Origin: Candidatus Marithrix sp. Canyon 246
GTDB taxonomy: Bacteria > Pseudomonadota > Gammaproteobacteria > Beggiatoales > Beggiatoaceae
NCBI RefSeq assembly: GCF_001723685.1
Contig: NZ_MCBX01000003.1
Location: 164,241-228,240, forward strand
Direction of reading: 5' to 3'
Length of the DNA: 64,000 nucleotides
Shown here: positions 45,590-54,964 of the stretch, piece after piece
Layout of the letters: the number at the start of each line of letters is the position of its first letter
How positions within the stretch are numbered: position 1 is the stretch's first letter
Made by a program: the position numbers and the translations under genes
Notes under the pieces: generated by a model
The model's input: the letters and a program-made list of their open reading frames with translations, nothing else
What the model was told of the DNA's origin: nothing
The model's database searches: none

Positions 45590-47158
45590 ATGATTACCAA
45601 AATAACCATAAAAAATTTCAAGAAAATAGAATTTGCTGAGTTTGAATTAGGGCGCACTGTAGTTTTTGTCGGTGCTAATAATTCTGGTAAAACTTCTGCT
45701 TTACAGGCTATTAGTTTATGGGAATTAGCCCTGCGCCAAGCGTCTTCTACTCTTAACCGATATGATATTTATGCAGCACCTGTTCCTTCTGTTAGGCAAT
45801 TATGGAAAGATTTAGATGTAGAAAATCAAACTATAGAAATAGTTGCAGAAGGTTTTACTGATGCTAAAACATGGCGTTTAGGATTTGAATTTAGTTATGC
45901 CAATTCTGAATCCATCAATTATCGCATGATTCCAACAAGTTCAGATATTTCTCAATCTAAACTATTAGAACAAGTTGGTTTTTTGCCGCCCTTATCAGGA
46001 TTAGCCGCTAAAGAAGATAAATTAGAATTTGGCTCTATTAGGGCGCGAATTGGTGAAGGGCGTACTGCTGATGTGTTACGTAATTTATGTTGGCTAGTGG
46101 CAAAACAACAAGATAAATGGAAACAATTAACTGACTTAATTTATCAATTATTTAAAATACAACTTGATCCACCAGAATTTAATGATTTAACAGGGCAGCT
46201 TACTGTAACTTATAAAGAGTTTAATAAGCAATATAGCATGGATTTAGCTAATGCAGGACGTGGTTTTCAACAAATTTTATTATTATTTGCTTATGTTTAT
46301 TTTACCAAAAATACTATTTTATTAGTTGATGAACCAGATTCTCATTTAGAAATTTTACGACAAAAAGATATTTATAATCGTCTAAGCAGCTTAGTAAAAA
46401 GTCAACAATCGCAATTGATTATTGCTACTCATTCTGAAGCTATTTTAAATGAAGCCGCTGATACTGATACAATTGTTGGATTTTTAGGAACGCCTCATAT
46501 AGTCAATAATAAAAAACAACTAGTGAAAGCCCTTACTAGTATAGGTTTTGAACAATATTTATTAGCGGCACAAACAAAATTAGTAATTTATTTAGAAGGA
46601 TCAACTGATTTACGAATGTTAATAGCATGGGCAAAAGTATTAAATCATCCAGCATTATCTTGTTTAACTAACAATCCTTTTATCAAATATGTAGCAAATA
46701 ATACATCAGATGCACGTAATCATTTTTATGGTTTAAAAGAAGCAATTCCAGATTTAAAAGCAATCGCTCTGTATGATCGTATCAATAATAGATTACAATC
46801 AACAGATTTAAAAGAAATAATGTGGCAGCGGCGCGAAATTGAAAATTATTTACCAATTCCAGAGGTAATCGAAAGATATATTGAAAAACAAAAAGGTGAT
46901 CTTGGTTTAATAAGAAGCTTAATAAATGATTATATGCCACCAATTGCGAAAAAAGATAAAACAGAAAGTTGGTGGTTTGATACTAAAATGAGTGATGACT
47001 TTTTAGATAAAATATTTCGTAAATATTTTATTAAATTAAAACAACCAGTTTCATTAATGAGTAAAAGTAATTATTATCAACTAGCTGAATTAGCGAAACC
47101 AGATGAATTAGATATTGAAATTCAAGAGAAATTGGATTGTTTTGTTTTAGATAGATAA
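45590..47158 (+). CDS. OLD-like ATPase with C-terminal TOPRIM-type domain
   Basis: 522 aa, apparently intact. The N-terminus is ITKITIKNFKKIEFAEF with Walker A VGANNSGKTSA (about 27-37), a signature-like NAGRGFQQILLLFAY, Walker B ILLVDEPDSHLE (about 243-254) and the switch IIATHSEAI. A C-terminal half (about 330-520) begins LVIYLEGSTDLRML, with the Glu expected of a TOPRIM domain, and then IALYDRINN. OLD-family nucleases often act in phage defence; that role is inferred from family only. It is the one undamaged member among several broken ATPase/TOPRIM pairs here. Confidence 0.8.
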   Translation: MITKITIKNFKKIEFAEFELGRTVVFVGANNSGKTSALQAISLWELALRQASSTLNRYDIYAAPVPSVRQLWKDLDVENQTIEIVAEGFTDAKTWRLGFEFSYANSESINYRMIPTSSDISQSKLLEQVGFLPPLSGLAAKEDKLEFGSIRARIGEGRTADVLRNLCWLVAKQQDKWKQLTDLIYQLFKIQLDPPEFNDLTGQLTVTYKEFNKQYSMDLANAGRGFQQILLLFAYVYFTKNTILLVDEPDSHLEILRQKDIYNRLSSLVKSQQSQLIIATHSEAILNEAADTDTIVGFLGTPHIVNNKKQLVKALTSIGFEQYLLAAQTKLVIYLEGSTDLRMLIAWAKVLNHPALSCLTNNPFIKYVANNTSDARNHFYGLKEAIPDLKAIALYDRINNRLQSTDLKEIMWQRREIENYLPIPEVIERYIEKQKGDLGLIRSLINDYMPPIAKKDKTESWWFDTKMSDDFLDKIFRKYFIKLKQPVSLMSKSNYYQLAELAKPDELDIEIQEKLDCFVLDR

Positions 47159-47197
47159 AAGTGGCATTGCTGGGCTTTTTTTCGTCAGCCCAAGCTA

Positions 47198-47255
47198 CAA
47201 AATTATTTACAACTATCAGCTTTAGTCATATCTTTAATATGAAATATTGGATAGA
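47198..47255 (-). pseudogene. LamG-protein C-terminal fragment
   Basis: Repeats the last about 19 codons of the LamG genes (PIFHIKDMTKADSCK plus stop, minus strand), then breaks into the palindrome unit at 47252. Confidence 0.85.
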
Positions 47256-47264
47256 CTTCGTATC

Positions 47265-47297
47265 AGACCTGACAGGTTTTTAAAACCTGTCAGGTCT
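47265..47297. repeat. 33-bp palindrome, copy 7
   Basis: Centre tttttaaaa with the same atagacttcgtatc flank before it as copy 6. Confidence 0.95.
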
Positions 47298-47414
47298 AAC
47301 ACCCTGCTTACTTCGCATTGATCATCATCAAGATCAGCTAAATGCGAAAAAAATTGCTAAATCCTTGATGTATCAATAATTTGGTGTTTTTAGTATTTCC
47401 ACCTCTTTCAATAT

Positions 47415-47880
47415 TCATGATTCTGGATCAAGGCGACGCAAGTGGCTACCTTCATCATCTCGTTCACAAATCACCACATTCTCTGGGGATAATGCTGAAA
47501 TTAAAATATCAGAATGGGTTGTAACAATTAATTGTGTTCTTTGCGAAGCATCAATTAACATATCAGCAATAATCGGTAAAATATCTGGATGTAAACCCAG
47601 TTCTGGCTCTTCTATACACAATAGCGGATATGGATTAGGATCAAGCAATAGAGCCATTAAAAATAAATAATGTAATGTTCCATCAGATAAACGAGGGGCA
47701 GGAATAGGTTGACTTGGCAATTGGTATTGTAAATTATTTAAGACAAATCCAAGATTACTACCATCTTCCTCAAGAGGATGTTCAGGTAAATCAGTATGTT
47801 GATGTTTTATTAGAGCTGAACCTTGACCCAAATACCAATTGCGATAAATTCCGATGTCAGAAAATTTATTTTTTAGAAAG
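47415..47880 (-). pseudogene. AAA ATPase C-terminal fragment
   Basis: From NKFSDIGIYRNWYLGQGSAL to RLDPES. It has RLSDGTLHYLFLMALLL, Walker B LLCIEEPELGLHP and the switch IVTTHSDIL. Walker A and the C-terminal end are missing. Similar to, but not a recent copy of, the ATPase at 43262. No start codon with a ribosome site is seen. Confidence 0.75.
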
Positions 47881-47983
47881 AACAGCTATTGCCTGACATT
47901 GTTTAAATTTGCATAATAACTTGCCTCATTATATTATATATGATATGATTAAACTATGCAACTTCAAAAAGGAAACCAATACC

Positions 47984-48796
47984 ATGAAACAAGTAGCACC
48001 ATTACGTTATGATGTCATTTTTAAAAAGGCTTTTTCTGTACCAGAAGTTTTTAATGCCTTTGTTCGTGATTTTTTAAATATAGAATTTGAGGTTGATACA
48101 GTAGAAACTGATAAAACCTATACACCAGCTATTGGTAATGTTGCAGCAAAATTTGATCTTTATGCTCAAGATAAAAAAAATCGCGTCATTGTCGATATGC
48201 AACATGTTCGTTATCCTGATCATTATCATAGATTTTTACATTATCATTGCGCAGCTTTATTAGAACAAACCGTAAAATCAAGAGATTATCGCCCGAAATT
48301 AAAAATATTTACGCTAGTTATTTTAACTTCTGGTGATAAACATAAAAAGGATATTTGTGTCATAGATTTTGATCCAAAGGATTTACAAGGTAATCCTATT
48401 GGTGAAATAGACCATAAAATAATTTACATTTGTCCAAAATATCTTAATAAAGAACTTACACCTAGCAAATATCATCAATGGATGGAAGCAATTGAGGATA
48501 CTTTAGATGAAGAAGTTGAAGAATCAAAATATACTTTGCCTGCAATTCAACGTGTATTCAAAATAATTGAAAAAGATCAAGTTACTCCAGAAGAACGTGC
48601 GATAATGTTTGATGAATATGGTGAAGAAGAAATTAAAAAAGAAGGATTTAAAGAAGGTTTAAAGGAAGGTATCACTCAAAATATACATGACACAGTATTA
48701 CGCATGTATAAAAAGGGATTAGATATTAAAATGATTGCCGAAATTGCTGGGATAGCAAAAAAGCAAGTAAATGAGATTTTGATCAAGAATAAATAG
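47984..48796 (+). CDS. Rpn-family PD-(D/E)XK nuclease/transposase-like protein
   Basis: 270 aa from the ATG at 47984 (MKQVAPLRYDVIFKKAF), with an AAAGGAAAC site just upstream; an upstream frame start at 47909 is unlikely. The PD-(D/E)XK core shows AAKFDLYAQDKKNRVIVDMQ, in which the usual E-x-Q is D-M-Q. The middle has HYHCAALLEQTVK, and the C-terminus is a charged helix with KEGFKEGLKEGI and a small HTH-like end (MIAEIAGIAKKQVNEIL). Rpn proteins cut DNA and promote RecA-independent recombination, which is of interest in a repeat-rich region. Confidence 0.88.
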   Translation: MKQVAPLRYDVIFKKAFSVPEVFNAFVRDFLNIEFEVDTVETDKTYTPAIGNVAAKFDLYAQDKKNRVIVDMQHVRYPDHYHRFLHYHCAALLEQTVKSRDYRPKLKIFTLVILTSGDKHKKDICVIDFDPKDLQGNPIGEIDHKIIYICPKYLNKELTPSKYHQWMEAIEDTLDEEVEESKYTLPAIQRVFKIIEKDQVTPEERAIMFDEYGEEEIKKEGFKEGLKEGITQNIHDTVLRMYKKGLDIKMIAEIAGIAKKQVNEILIKNK

Positions 48797-48799
48797 TAG

Positions 48800-48821
48800 G
48801 GGCAATCCTTTATGGTTGCCC
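48800..48821. terminator. Hairpin after the Rpn-family gene
   Basis: gggcaatcctttatggttgccc, identical to the hairpin after valS. It lies between this gene and the converging DUF2202 gene and is followed by a short T/C-rich run. Confidence 0.55.
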
Positions 48822-48828
48822 TCTCTTA

Positions 48829-49533
48829 TTACCTATTACATCTCTCTCTAGGAGAATTGATGATATTTTGATAAGTATTCACATCAATATAACGTGGTTG
48901 ATAATCTACACCATTTCTTCGCAATAAACGAGTAAAAGCTCGTAAATGGTTTCTTGAACCTCTATTCAGATTTTGAAATACATATGTAATATCATCATTA
49001 TCAGTTTGAGTTAAACTTTGTTCTAAATCAAAAATATCTAAATCTTCAATTATAGCTCCAACAGTTAGAGCTTCTACTAAGGAGTTACGCCCTTTGGCAA
49101 CTAAATCATTATAAAGGCTAGTAAATTGAGGATCAGCAAAAACACCAACAGTATCATCTACATAAGGATCATCAATATTATATTTTTTAAGCAAAGCTTT
49201 AATAGCATCCATATGCCTTTGTTCGCTGCTAGAAATATTACTAAATGGTCGAAGTGACCATGTTTCATATAAAGTTATATAAACATCTCTAGCCAGTTTC
49301 TCTTCACCACGCATATGAATCAGATTTTCTGTTTCTTCTTTACTTAATTCCTGATATTTGAACTTAGTTAATACTTCCTCTGGATTATGTCTCATGCCTC
49401 CTCTACCCATACCTTGACCATAACCCATACCTTGCCCATTAAAGCCATAGCCATTTTGTGCAGAACAAGCAGGTGCTGCTAAAGCTATACCCATAGCAGC
49501 AGAAAGACTAATTATTGTATGATTGCGTTTCAT
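48829..49533 (-). CDS. DUF2202 ferritin-like exported protein, copy 1
   Basis: 234 aa. A signal peptide (SLSAAMGIALAAPACSA) precedes a Gly/Met-rich linker (GYGQGMGRGGM) and a DUF2202 domain: LIHMRGEEKLARDVYITLYETW, SSSEQRHMDAIKALLKKY, GAIIEDLDIFDLEQSL and NLNRGSRNHLRAFTRLL. The conserved Glu/His pattern suggests a ferritin-like di-metal site. It follows a paralogue by 18 bp, so both are co-transcribed. Confidence 0.85.
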   Translation of the reverse strand: MKRNHTIISLSAAMGIALAAPACSAQNGYGFNGQGMGYGQGMGRGGMRHNPEEVLTKFKYQELSKEETENLIHMRGEEKLARDVYITLYETWSLRPFSNISSSEQRHMDAIKALLKKYNIDDPYVDDTVGVFADPQFTSLYNDLVAKGRNSLVEALTVGAIIEDLDIFDLEQSLTQTDNDDITYVFQNLNRGSRNHLRAFTRLLRRNGVDYQPRYIDVNTYQNIINSPRERCNR

Positions 49534-49551
49534 AATGTTATTTCCTTTTAT

Positions 49552-50526
49552 TTATTCTACTGAAAAATCAACAGTTTGCCCATTGAAAATAATCGTACCA
49601 TCTGATAAACGATAACCAACTGCTAGTTGATATCTACCTGCTGGCAAACTACCTTTATACACATTAAGTGTTTGAACTTGATTACTTAATTCTAATGGTG
49701 CTTGAGCAGCAGAAATGTTATTAAAATTACCATCCCAAATTTTCCAATTACCAGCTTCATCACGCACTAACATTACACTTTGTTTGCTATCAATTGATGT
49801 CCAAGTTGCAATTATAAACAATTCAGCAGTTTGTCCAATATGATTTGTATCTGCTTCAAAATTCACAGCAATAGTTACTTCATCGTTTTGAGATAGAATC
49901 TCACCATTGTTAAGTGAAGATTTGAATTTTGCATTATTAGCAACATTATAATTCAGAATATAATCTACTTCATATTGAAGTAAATACTGAGCTTTATACG
50001 TCTCACCTAAAGATTCAATCTGACGTACAAAAGCGTTTAAATGATTATAAGAACCATTCATTAAATTGGTATAAACAGTTTGTAATGCTGGATTATTAGT
50101 TGCAGCTAGAGCTTGTTGCAAATCTTTTATATCAACTTCTTCGACTAAACCACCTACACGTAATGCTTCTATTTTTGAAGTCTTACCACGTTTTACCAGA
50201 CTATCATATAACTTTTGAATATCAGCATTAGTAAAAACACCAACTGGTTCTTGCACTGGATCAGATAAACCATAACTATCCATTAAAAATTTAACTTGAT
50301 CCATATGTTGTTGTTCAGCTCTGGAAATATTCTGAAATACTTTTATTTGCCAAGCATCATAAAGGCTAATATAAACATCCCTAGCCATTTTTTCTTCTTC
50401 ACGCATAAAAGATAGCATCTCTATTTCAGTTTCAGATAATTTATTTTCAGTGTTTACATCTATAAGCGGAACACTGTTGCTTATTAGTGGCATAGTGATT
50501 AAAATCATCGCTATTAAACTTTTCAT
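49552..50526 (-). CDS. DUF2202 ferritin-like exported protein with extra C-terminal domain, copy 2
   Basis: 324 aa. Signal peptide (LIAMILITMPLISNSVP), then DUF2202 (about 33-175; MLSFMREEEKMARDVYISLYDAW, RAEQQHMDQVKFLMDSYG, GGLVEEVDIKDLQQAL, GSYNHLNAFVRQI). A beta-rich C-terminal domain follows (about 215-324; VTIAVNFEADTNHIGQTAELFIIATW), a fold seen in other exported proteins. First gene of the pair; its promoter region faces the two-component system. Confidence 0.85.
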   Translation of the reverse strand: MKSLIAMILITMPLISNSVPLIDVNTENKLSETEIEMLSFMREEEKMARDVYISLYDAWQIKVFQNISRAEQQHMDQVKFLMDSYGLSDPVQEPVGVFTNADIQKLYDSLVKRGKTSKIEALRVGGLVEEVDIKDLQQALAATNNPALQTVYTNLMNGSYNHLNAFVRQIESLGETYKAQYLLQYEVDYILNYNVANNAKFKSSLNNGEILSQNDEVTIAVNFEADTNHIGQTAELFIIATWTSIDSKQSVMLVRDEAGNWKIWDGNFNNISAAQAPLELSNQVQTLNVYKGSLPAGRYQLAVGYRLSDGTIIFNGQTVDFSVE

Positions 50527-50655
50527 AATTACTTTCCTTTATATTATTAATTGGCGATCATTAAAACAAAAAAATGTAAACTGCTTATGTCTGAAATAGC
50601 CTTTATTGTTAGAAAATTTGTCTAATCGCCGCTTGTTTACATTAGCTTACAATTT

Positions 50656-51381
50656 ATGAAAAACCAACTTGATCACATTGTCATTCTCGATGATGACCCT
50701 GAAATTTGTAATTTATTACAAGAATATTTAGAAAAAAACGGCTTACGAGCCACAACAGTAAATAATGGCAAAGCCTTATGGCGAATGCTTGATGAAAAAC
50801 ATATAGATCTGATAGTATTAGATTTAATGTTACCGGGAGAGGATGGTTTAGAACTATGCCGCAACTTACGCGCTCGTTTGAATATACCCATTCTCATTCT
50901 AAGTGCTTTAGGAGAAGAAACTGATCGTATCATTGGCTTAGAAATGGGCGCAGATGATTATCTGGCTAAACCATTTAATCCTCGCGAATTGTTAGCGCGA
51001 ATTAAGGTAATATTACGTCGTAGCAGAACATTACCCGGGCGCGATGAAATAGAAACAGTATCACAACTAGTATTTGCAAATTGGACACTAGATTTAACGA
51101 CTCGTCACTTAATATCACCAGCAAAAGTTGTTATCCCTTTAAGTGGTGGTGAATTTAGATTATTGCGAGTATTTTTAGAACATCCCAAGCGAGTATTAAC
51201 ACGAGATCAATTATTAGAACTAAGTCAAGGGCGAGAAGCTCAAGCTTTTGATCGTAGTATTGATGTATTGGTGGGGCGTTTACGTCGCCATTTAGGGGAA
51301 AATGCTAGAGAACCACGTCTTATTCAAACAGCGCGAGGTGCTGGATATATTTTAGCCGCTGATGTACAAAACTTAAAATAA
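50656..51381 (+). CDS. OmpR-family response regulator
   Basis: 241 aa. The receiver domain has the acidic pair in ILDDDPE, the phosphoacceptor Asp56 (VLDLMLPGEDG) and Lys in LAKPFNP. The C-terminal winged helix includes LSGGEFRLLRVFLEHPKRVLTRDQLLELSQG and SIDVLVGRLRRHLGE. It is closest in style to OmpR itself. The sensor kinase follows 2 bp later. Confidence 0.93.
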   Translation: MKNQLDHIVILDDDPEICNLLQEYLEKNGLRATTVNNGKALWRMLDEKHIDLIVLDLMLPGEDGLELCRNLRARLNIPILILSALGEETDRIIGLEMGADDYLAKPFNPRELLARIKVILRRSRTLPGRDEIETVSQLVFANWTLDLTTRHLISPAKVVIPLSGGEFRLLRVFLEHPKRVLTRDQLLELSQGREAQAFDRSIDVLVGRLRRHLGENAREPRLIQTARGAGYILAADVQNLK

Positions 51382-51383
51382 TT

Positions 51384-52667
51384 ATGCAATTATTACCATC
51401 TTCTTTATTTGGCCGCTTAGTAATAGTATTATTAATTGGTCTATTAATAGCGCAATTGCTTAGTAGCATTATTCTTTTCAAAGCTAGGCAACAGCAAATT
51501 TCTAAAATTCAACAGAAGCATTTAAGTCAACGTATTTTTGGAACCTTACAAGTTTTAGATTCTTTAGCAAGCAAAGAGAGAATAAAATTTGTCAAATTAT
51601 TTGATACATTACGATTACGAGTAAGTTTAAATTTATCAGCTCCTAATCCTGAAGATTGTTTGCCAGTGGTGGAAAATTTCTTAGAATCTATTGATCGATC
51701 CTTATGCCTGATTGAATTTGAAAAACCAGCTGCTCATCCACCTTTTCTGGTAAAAATACAATTACAAGATGGCAGTTGGATTGGCTTTAAACATATTCAT
51801 CCAATAAAAACAACAATAGCTCCTCCGTGGAAATTATTAATCATTTTAGCTATATTGTTAATCACAGTACTTATTTTATCCTTATTAGCGGTACGATGGC
51901 TGACACGCCCATTAGCGATTTTAGCTGAAGCCGCTGAACATTTAGGCAGAGATATTCATCAGCCGCCATTATCAGAAAATGGACCTATAGAAGTACGTCG
52001 CGCAGCTCACGCTTTTAACACTATGCAAGCACGATTAAGTCGCTATTTAGAAGATCGCGCCCGTATTCTAATTGCAGTTTCTCATGATTTAAAAACTCCA
52101 ATTACACGTTTACGTTTACGAGTTGAACAATTAGAAGATAACAAACTGCGTGATAGCTTTATAAGAGACTTAGACGATATGCAAAGCATGACAACAGCAA
52201 CTTTAGATTTTATGCGAGGTTTAGAAAACACAGAACAAGTTCAAAGCTTAGATATTCGCGCATTATTGGAAAGTTTACAAGCCGATTATGAAGAAATGGC
52301 AAAACCATTTACAATTCAAGGCGATACTCCAAAACCCTATCCTGCACGCCCCTTATCTCTCAAACGTTGCCTAGTAAATCTAATTGACAATGCCCATAAA
52401 TACGGACAACAAGTAACAGTAAGTCTCAAAAATCAACCAGAGCAATTACAAATTACCATTGCAGACCGAGGTGCGGGCATTCCAGAAACTGCTTTAGAAA
52501 CAGTATTTGAACCATTTTATCGCTTAGAAACATCTCGCAGTCGTAGCACCGGAGGAACCGGCTTAGGATTAAGCATAGCAAGAAACATTGCCCGCTCACA
52601 TGGTGGAGAAATAATTTTACGTAATCGTATTAATGGAGGGCTTGAAGCGATTTTGTCATTGCCATGA
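51384..52667 (+). CDS. EnvZ-like sensor histidine kinase
   Basis: 427 aa. Two membrane spans (about 9-29 and 147-170) enclose a periplasmic sensor loop, followed by a HAMP linker, the phosphorylation site VSHDLKTPITRL (His234), and ATP-binding boxes NLIDNAHKYG, DRGAGIPE, FEPFYRLE and GTGLGLSIARNI. It phosphorylates the regulator upstream. The divergent DUF2202 pair is a candidate target. The end overlaps the bpt stop on the other strand by 12 bp. Confidence 0.93.
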   Translation: MQLLPSSLFGRLVIVLLIGLLIAQLLSSIILFKARQQQISKIQQKHLSQRIFGTLQVLDSLASKERIKFVKLFDTLRLRVSLNLSAPNPEDCLPVVENFLESIDRSLCLIEFEKPAAHPPFLVKIQLQDGSWIGFKHIHPIKTTIAPPWKLLIILAILLITVLILSLLAVRWLTRPLAILAEAAEHLGRDIHQPPLSENGPIEVRRAAHAFNTMQARLSRYLEDRARILIAVSHDLKTPITRLRLRVEQLEDNKLRDSFIRDLDDMQSMTTATLDFMRGLENTEQVQSLDIRALLESLQADYEEMAKPFTIQGDTPKPYPARPLSLKRCLVNLIDNAHKYGQQVTVSLKNQPEQLQITIADRGAGIPETALETVFEPFYRLETSRSRSTGGTGLGLSIARNIARSHGGEIILRNRINGGLEAILSLP

Positions 52668-53348
52668 ATCATTAATATAATATTCAAGCGGCTGATAATC
52701 ATTTTTATAGCGCATTTTTTTACAATCCTCAATCCAATATCCCAAATACAGCCACTGCAATTCCAACTGTTTGCAGTGTTCTATTTCCCATAACACTGCA
52801 TAAACACCTAAACTGCGTGAATGATAATCTGGATCAAAAAAAGTATATACTGCCGACAGCCCATTTTGTAGGCGATCAACAACCGCAACTCCAATCAATT
52901 GTTTTTCAAGGTATATTTCAAAAAATATAGTTTTTGACCATGAACTAGTTAAAAAATCTACATAAGCTTCAGGTGTTGGTTTATCCATACCCTCACCTTG
53001 ATGACGCGCTGCCAAATAACGACAATATAACTCAAAATGTTCAGATTTAAACACAGAAGTTGCCGCTACAATGGTTAAATCTTGATTCTTTTTCCAAATA
53101 CGCCGCTGACGACGATTAGCCACAAATTCTGTTACTGGAACACGCACCGAAATACAAGCTTGACAATTTTTACAAGCCGGAATATATAAATCATTGCCGC
53201 TACGTCGAAATCCTTGTTCAGCTAAATCATTATACAAGTTCACGTTTTTCGGCATTTTAGGATCAACAAATACAGTTGTAGCTAATTTATCCGGCAAATA
53301 ACTACATTTATGCGGTGGTGTTCCATATAAATTAAAAGACATTTTCAA
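52656..53348 (-). CDS. bpt: Aspartate/glutamate leucyltransferase
   Basis: 230 aa. Bpt adds Leu to N-terminal Asp or Glu, marking proteins for ClpS/ClpAP. N-terminal CSYLPDKLATTVFVDP and CKNCQACISVRVPV hold the conserved cysteines of ATE proteins, and the later GYWIEDCKKMRYKNDYQPLEYY is the family signature. It overlaps aat by 17 bp. Confidence 0.94.
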   Translation of the reverse strand: MKMSFNLYGTPPHKCSYLPDKLATTVFVDPKMPKNVNLYNDLAEQGFRRSGNDLYIPACKNCQACISVRVPVTEFVANRRQRRIWKKNQDLTIVAATSVFKSEHFELYCRYLAARHQGEGMDKPTPEAYVDFLTSSWSKTIFFEIYLEKQLIGVAVVDRLQNGLSAVYTFFDPDYHSRSLGVYAVLWEIEHCKQLELQWLYLGYWIEDCKKMRYKNDYQPLEYYINDSWQ

Positions 53349-54039
53349 TTTCCCATTTACCTATTTTTCCTTGTTGTTTACATAAAGAATCTAATAAATT
53401 ACCAAATTCTATGCGTGGAATTTCTACAGCACCTAAACTTTCTAAATGCTTAGTATATACCTGACAATCAATCAACTCATAACCCCATATTTGTAATTGT
53501 TTAACTAGATGAACAAAGGCGACTTTAGAAGCATCAGTCATACGAGTAAACATAGACTCACCAAAAAAAACCTTACCTAAAGCCACACCATATAAACCAG
53601 CTACTAAACGCCCATCATACCAAACCTCTACAGAATGAGCTAGGCGATGTTGATGTAATTTATAATAAGCAGCTTGCATTTCAGAAGTAATCCATGTGCC
53701 ATTTTGATTATCGCGTGGTGCTGCACAAGCCTCAATCACATCCTCAAAATGAGTATCCATAGTAATACTAAACTTTTGTTTCCTAATAGTTTTAGCTAAG
53801 CTGCGTGATATTTTTAAAACTTCAGGAAATAACACCAATCGTTGACTAGGTGCCCACCATAAAATTGGTTGATCATCGTTATACCAAGGAAAAATACCTT
53901 GCAAATAAGCACAAATAATACGATTTATATTTAAGCTTCCTCCAACAGCTAATAATCCATCTGGATCATCTAAAGCCTGTTCTAATGGTGGAAAGTCATC
54001 TGGATGTGCATTAAAAGGAATATAATAAGGGCGACGCAT
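53332..54039 (-). CDS. aat: Leucyl/phenylalanyl-tRNA-protein transferase
   Basis: 235 aa. It transfers Leu or Phe to N-terminal Arg or Lys in the N-degron pathway. Seen: PPLEQALDDPDGLLAVGGSL, GIFPWYNDDQPILWWAPSQRLVL, TWITSEMQAAYYKLHQHRLAHSVEVW and LIDCQVYTKHLESLGA. bpt and aat form the usual two-gene set. Confidence 0.96.
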   Translation of the reverse strand: MRRPYYIPFNAHPDDFPPLEQALDDPDGLLAVGGSLNINRIICAYLQGIFPWYNDDQPILWWAPSQRLVLFPEVLKISRSLAKTIRKQKFSITMDTHFEDVIEACAAPRDNQNGTWITSEMQAAYYKLHQHRLAHSVEVWYDGRLVAGLYGVALGKVFFGESMFTRMTDASKVAFVHLVKQLQIWGYELIDCQVYTKHLESLGAVEIPRIEFGNLLDSLCKQQGKIGKWEIENVF

Positions 54040-54189
54040 ATTAATATTGTTAAGTAAATTTTTTGTATATAGCGTAAAATTGTTACTATATTATAGCCTA
54101 TGTTGCATAAAATTTAAGTGTTATTGGCACGAGCTATGAATAGTAGAAAAGTTTTATAAGCAAATTGAAAACAGGAGAAGCAAAAGAAG

Positions 54190-54549
54190 ATGCTTGATAA
54201 TAATCATGAGGTGCTTTCTAGCGCAACACTTGAACAAAGACGAAGAGAAATGCAAGATATTGGGGGTATCGTCTGGTTAATTGATTTATTTTTAAGCGAA
54301 TTGCCTAATTATGAAAAGGAATTGAAAGACGCAATTACTACCGAAGATAGTAATGCACTTTATTTAGCCGCTCATAAATTTAGAGGTAGTTGTGCTAATT
54401 TAGGTGCAATTGCTATGGTTGAATTATGTAAAGAATTAGAAACATTAGGGCAAAAAGGCGATATGAAACCAGCAACTGTTATAATGGCTAATTCTTTAGA
54501 TACTGAAATTCAACGCTTAAAACAAGCTTTGGAACAAGAAAGAGAATAA
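54190..54549 (+). CDS. Histidine phosphotransfer (Hpt) protein
   Basis: 119 aa. One Hpt domain with the phosphorylatable His62 in LAAHKFRGSCANLGA. The helical pattern is complete. It is followed after a hairpin by a single-domain response regulator, so the two likely form the last steps of a phosphorelay whose kinase is elsewhere. Confidence 0.85.
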   Translation: MLDNNHEVLSSATLEQRRREMQDIGGIVWLIDLFLSELPNYEKELKDAITTEDSNALYLAAHKFRGSCANLGAIAMVELCKELETLGQKGDMKPATVIMANSLDTEIQRLKQALEQERE

Positions 54550-54566
54550 GCAATAAGCAAATTAAA

Positions 54567-54589
54567 GGGCAACCACAACAGGATTGCCC
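54567..54589. terminator. Hairpin after the Hpt gene
   Basis: gggcaaccacaacaggattgccc, with the same stem as the hairpins after valS and the Rpn-family gene but a different loop. It lies between Hpt and the receiver gene and could reduce read-through. Confidence 0.5.
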
Positions 54590-54604
54590 CTATTGGAAAT
54601 AAAC

Positions 54605-54964
54605 ATGAATTCTCATACTATATTACTTACAGACGATAGTCGAATTTCTCGAATGCTAGTGCGTGGTATTATTGAACGTGCTGACATAGAAACCGAAATT
54701 ATTGAGGCTAGTAACGCTAAGGATGCTCTAAGCAAACTTACAGATAGACAAATTAATATCGCTATATTGGATCTTAATATGCCCGGCATCGATGGTTTAA
54801 TGCTAGCAACTGAATTATTAGCCCGATTTCCAATCCTAAAAATTGGATTATTAACCGCTAATGTACAAGACATTGTACGCGACAAAGCCAAAGCATTAGG
54901 TGTGACTTTTATCGCGAAACCAATCACCGAACAGAAAATTTTAACTTTTATTTCAGCCATTTAA
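54605..54964 (+). CDS. Stand-alone response regulator (CheY-like)
   Basis: 119 aa from the ATG at 54605; the TTG at 54584 lies in the hairpin and is unlikely. The acidic pair is in LLTDDSRISR, Asp56 in ILDLNMPGIDG, and Lys in FIAKPITEQK. No output domain. It probably receives phosphate from the Hpt protein. Confidence 0.9.
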   Translation: MNSHTILLTDDSRISRMLVRGIIERADIETEIIEASNAKDALSKLTDRQINIAILDLNMPGIDGLMLATELLARFPILKIGLLTANVQDIVRDKAKALGVTFIAKPITEQKILTFISAI

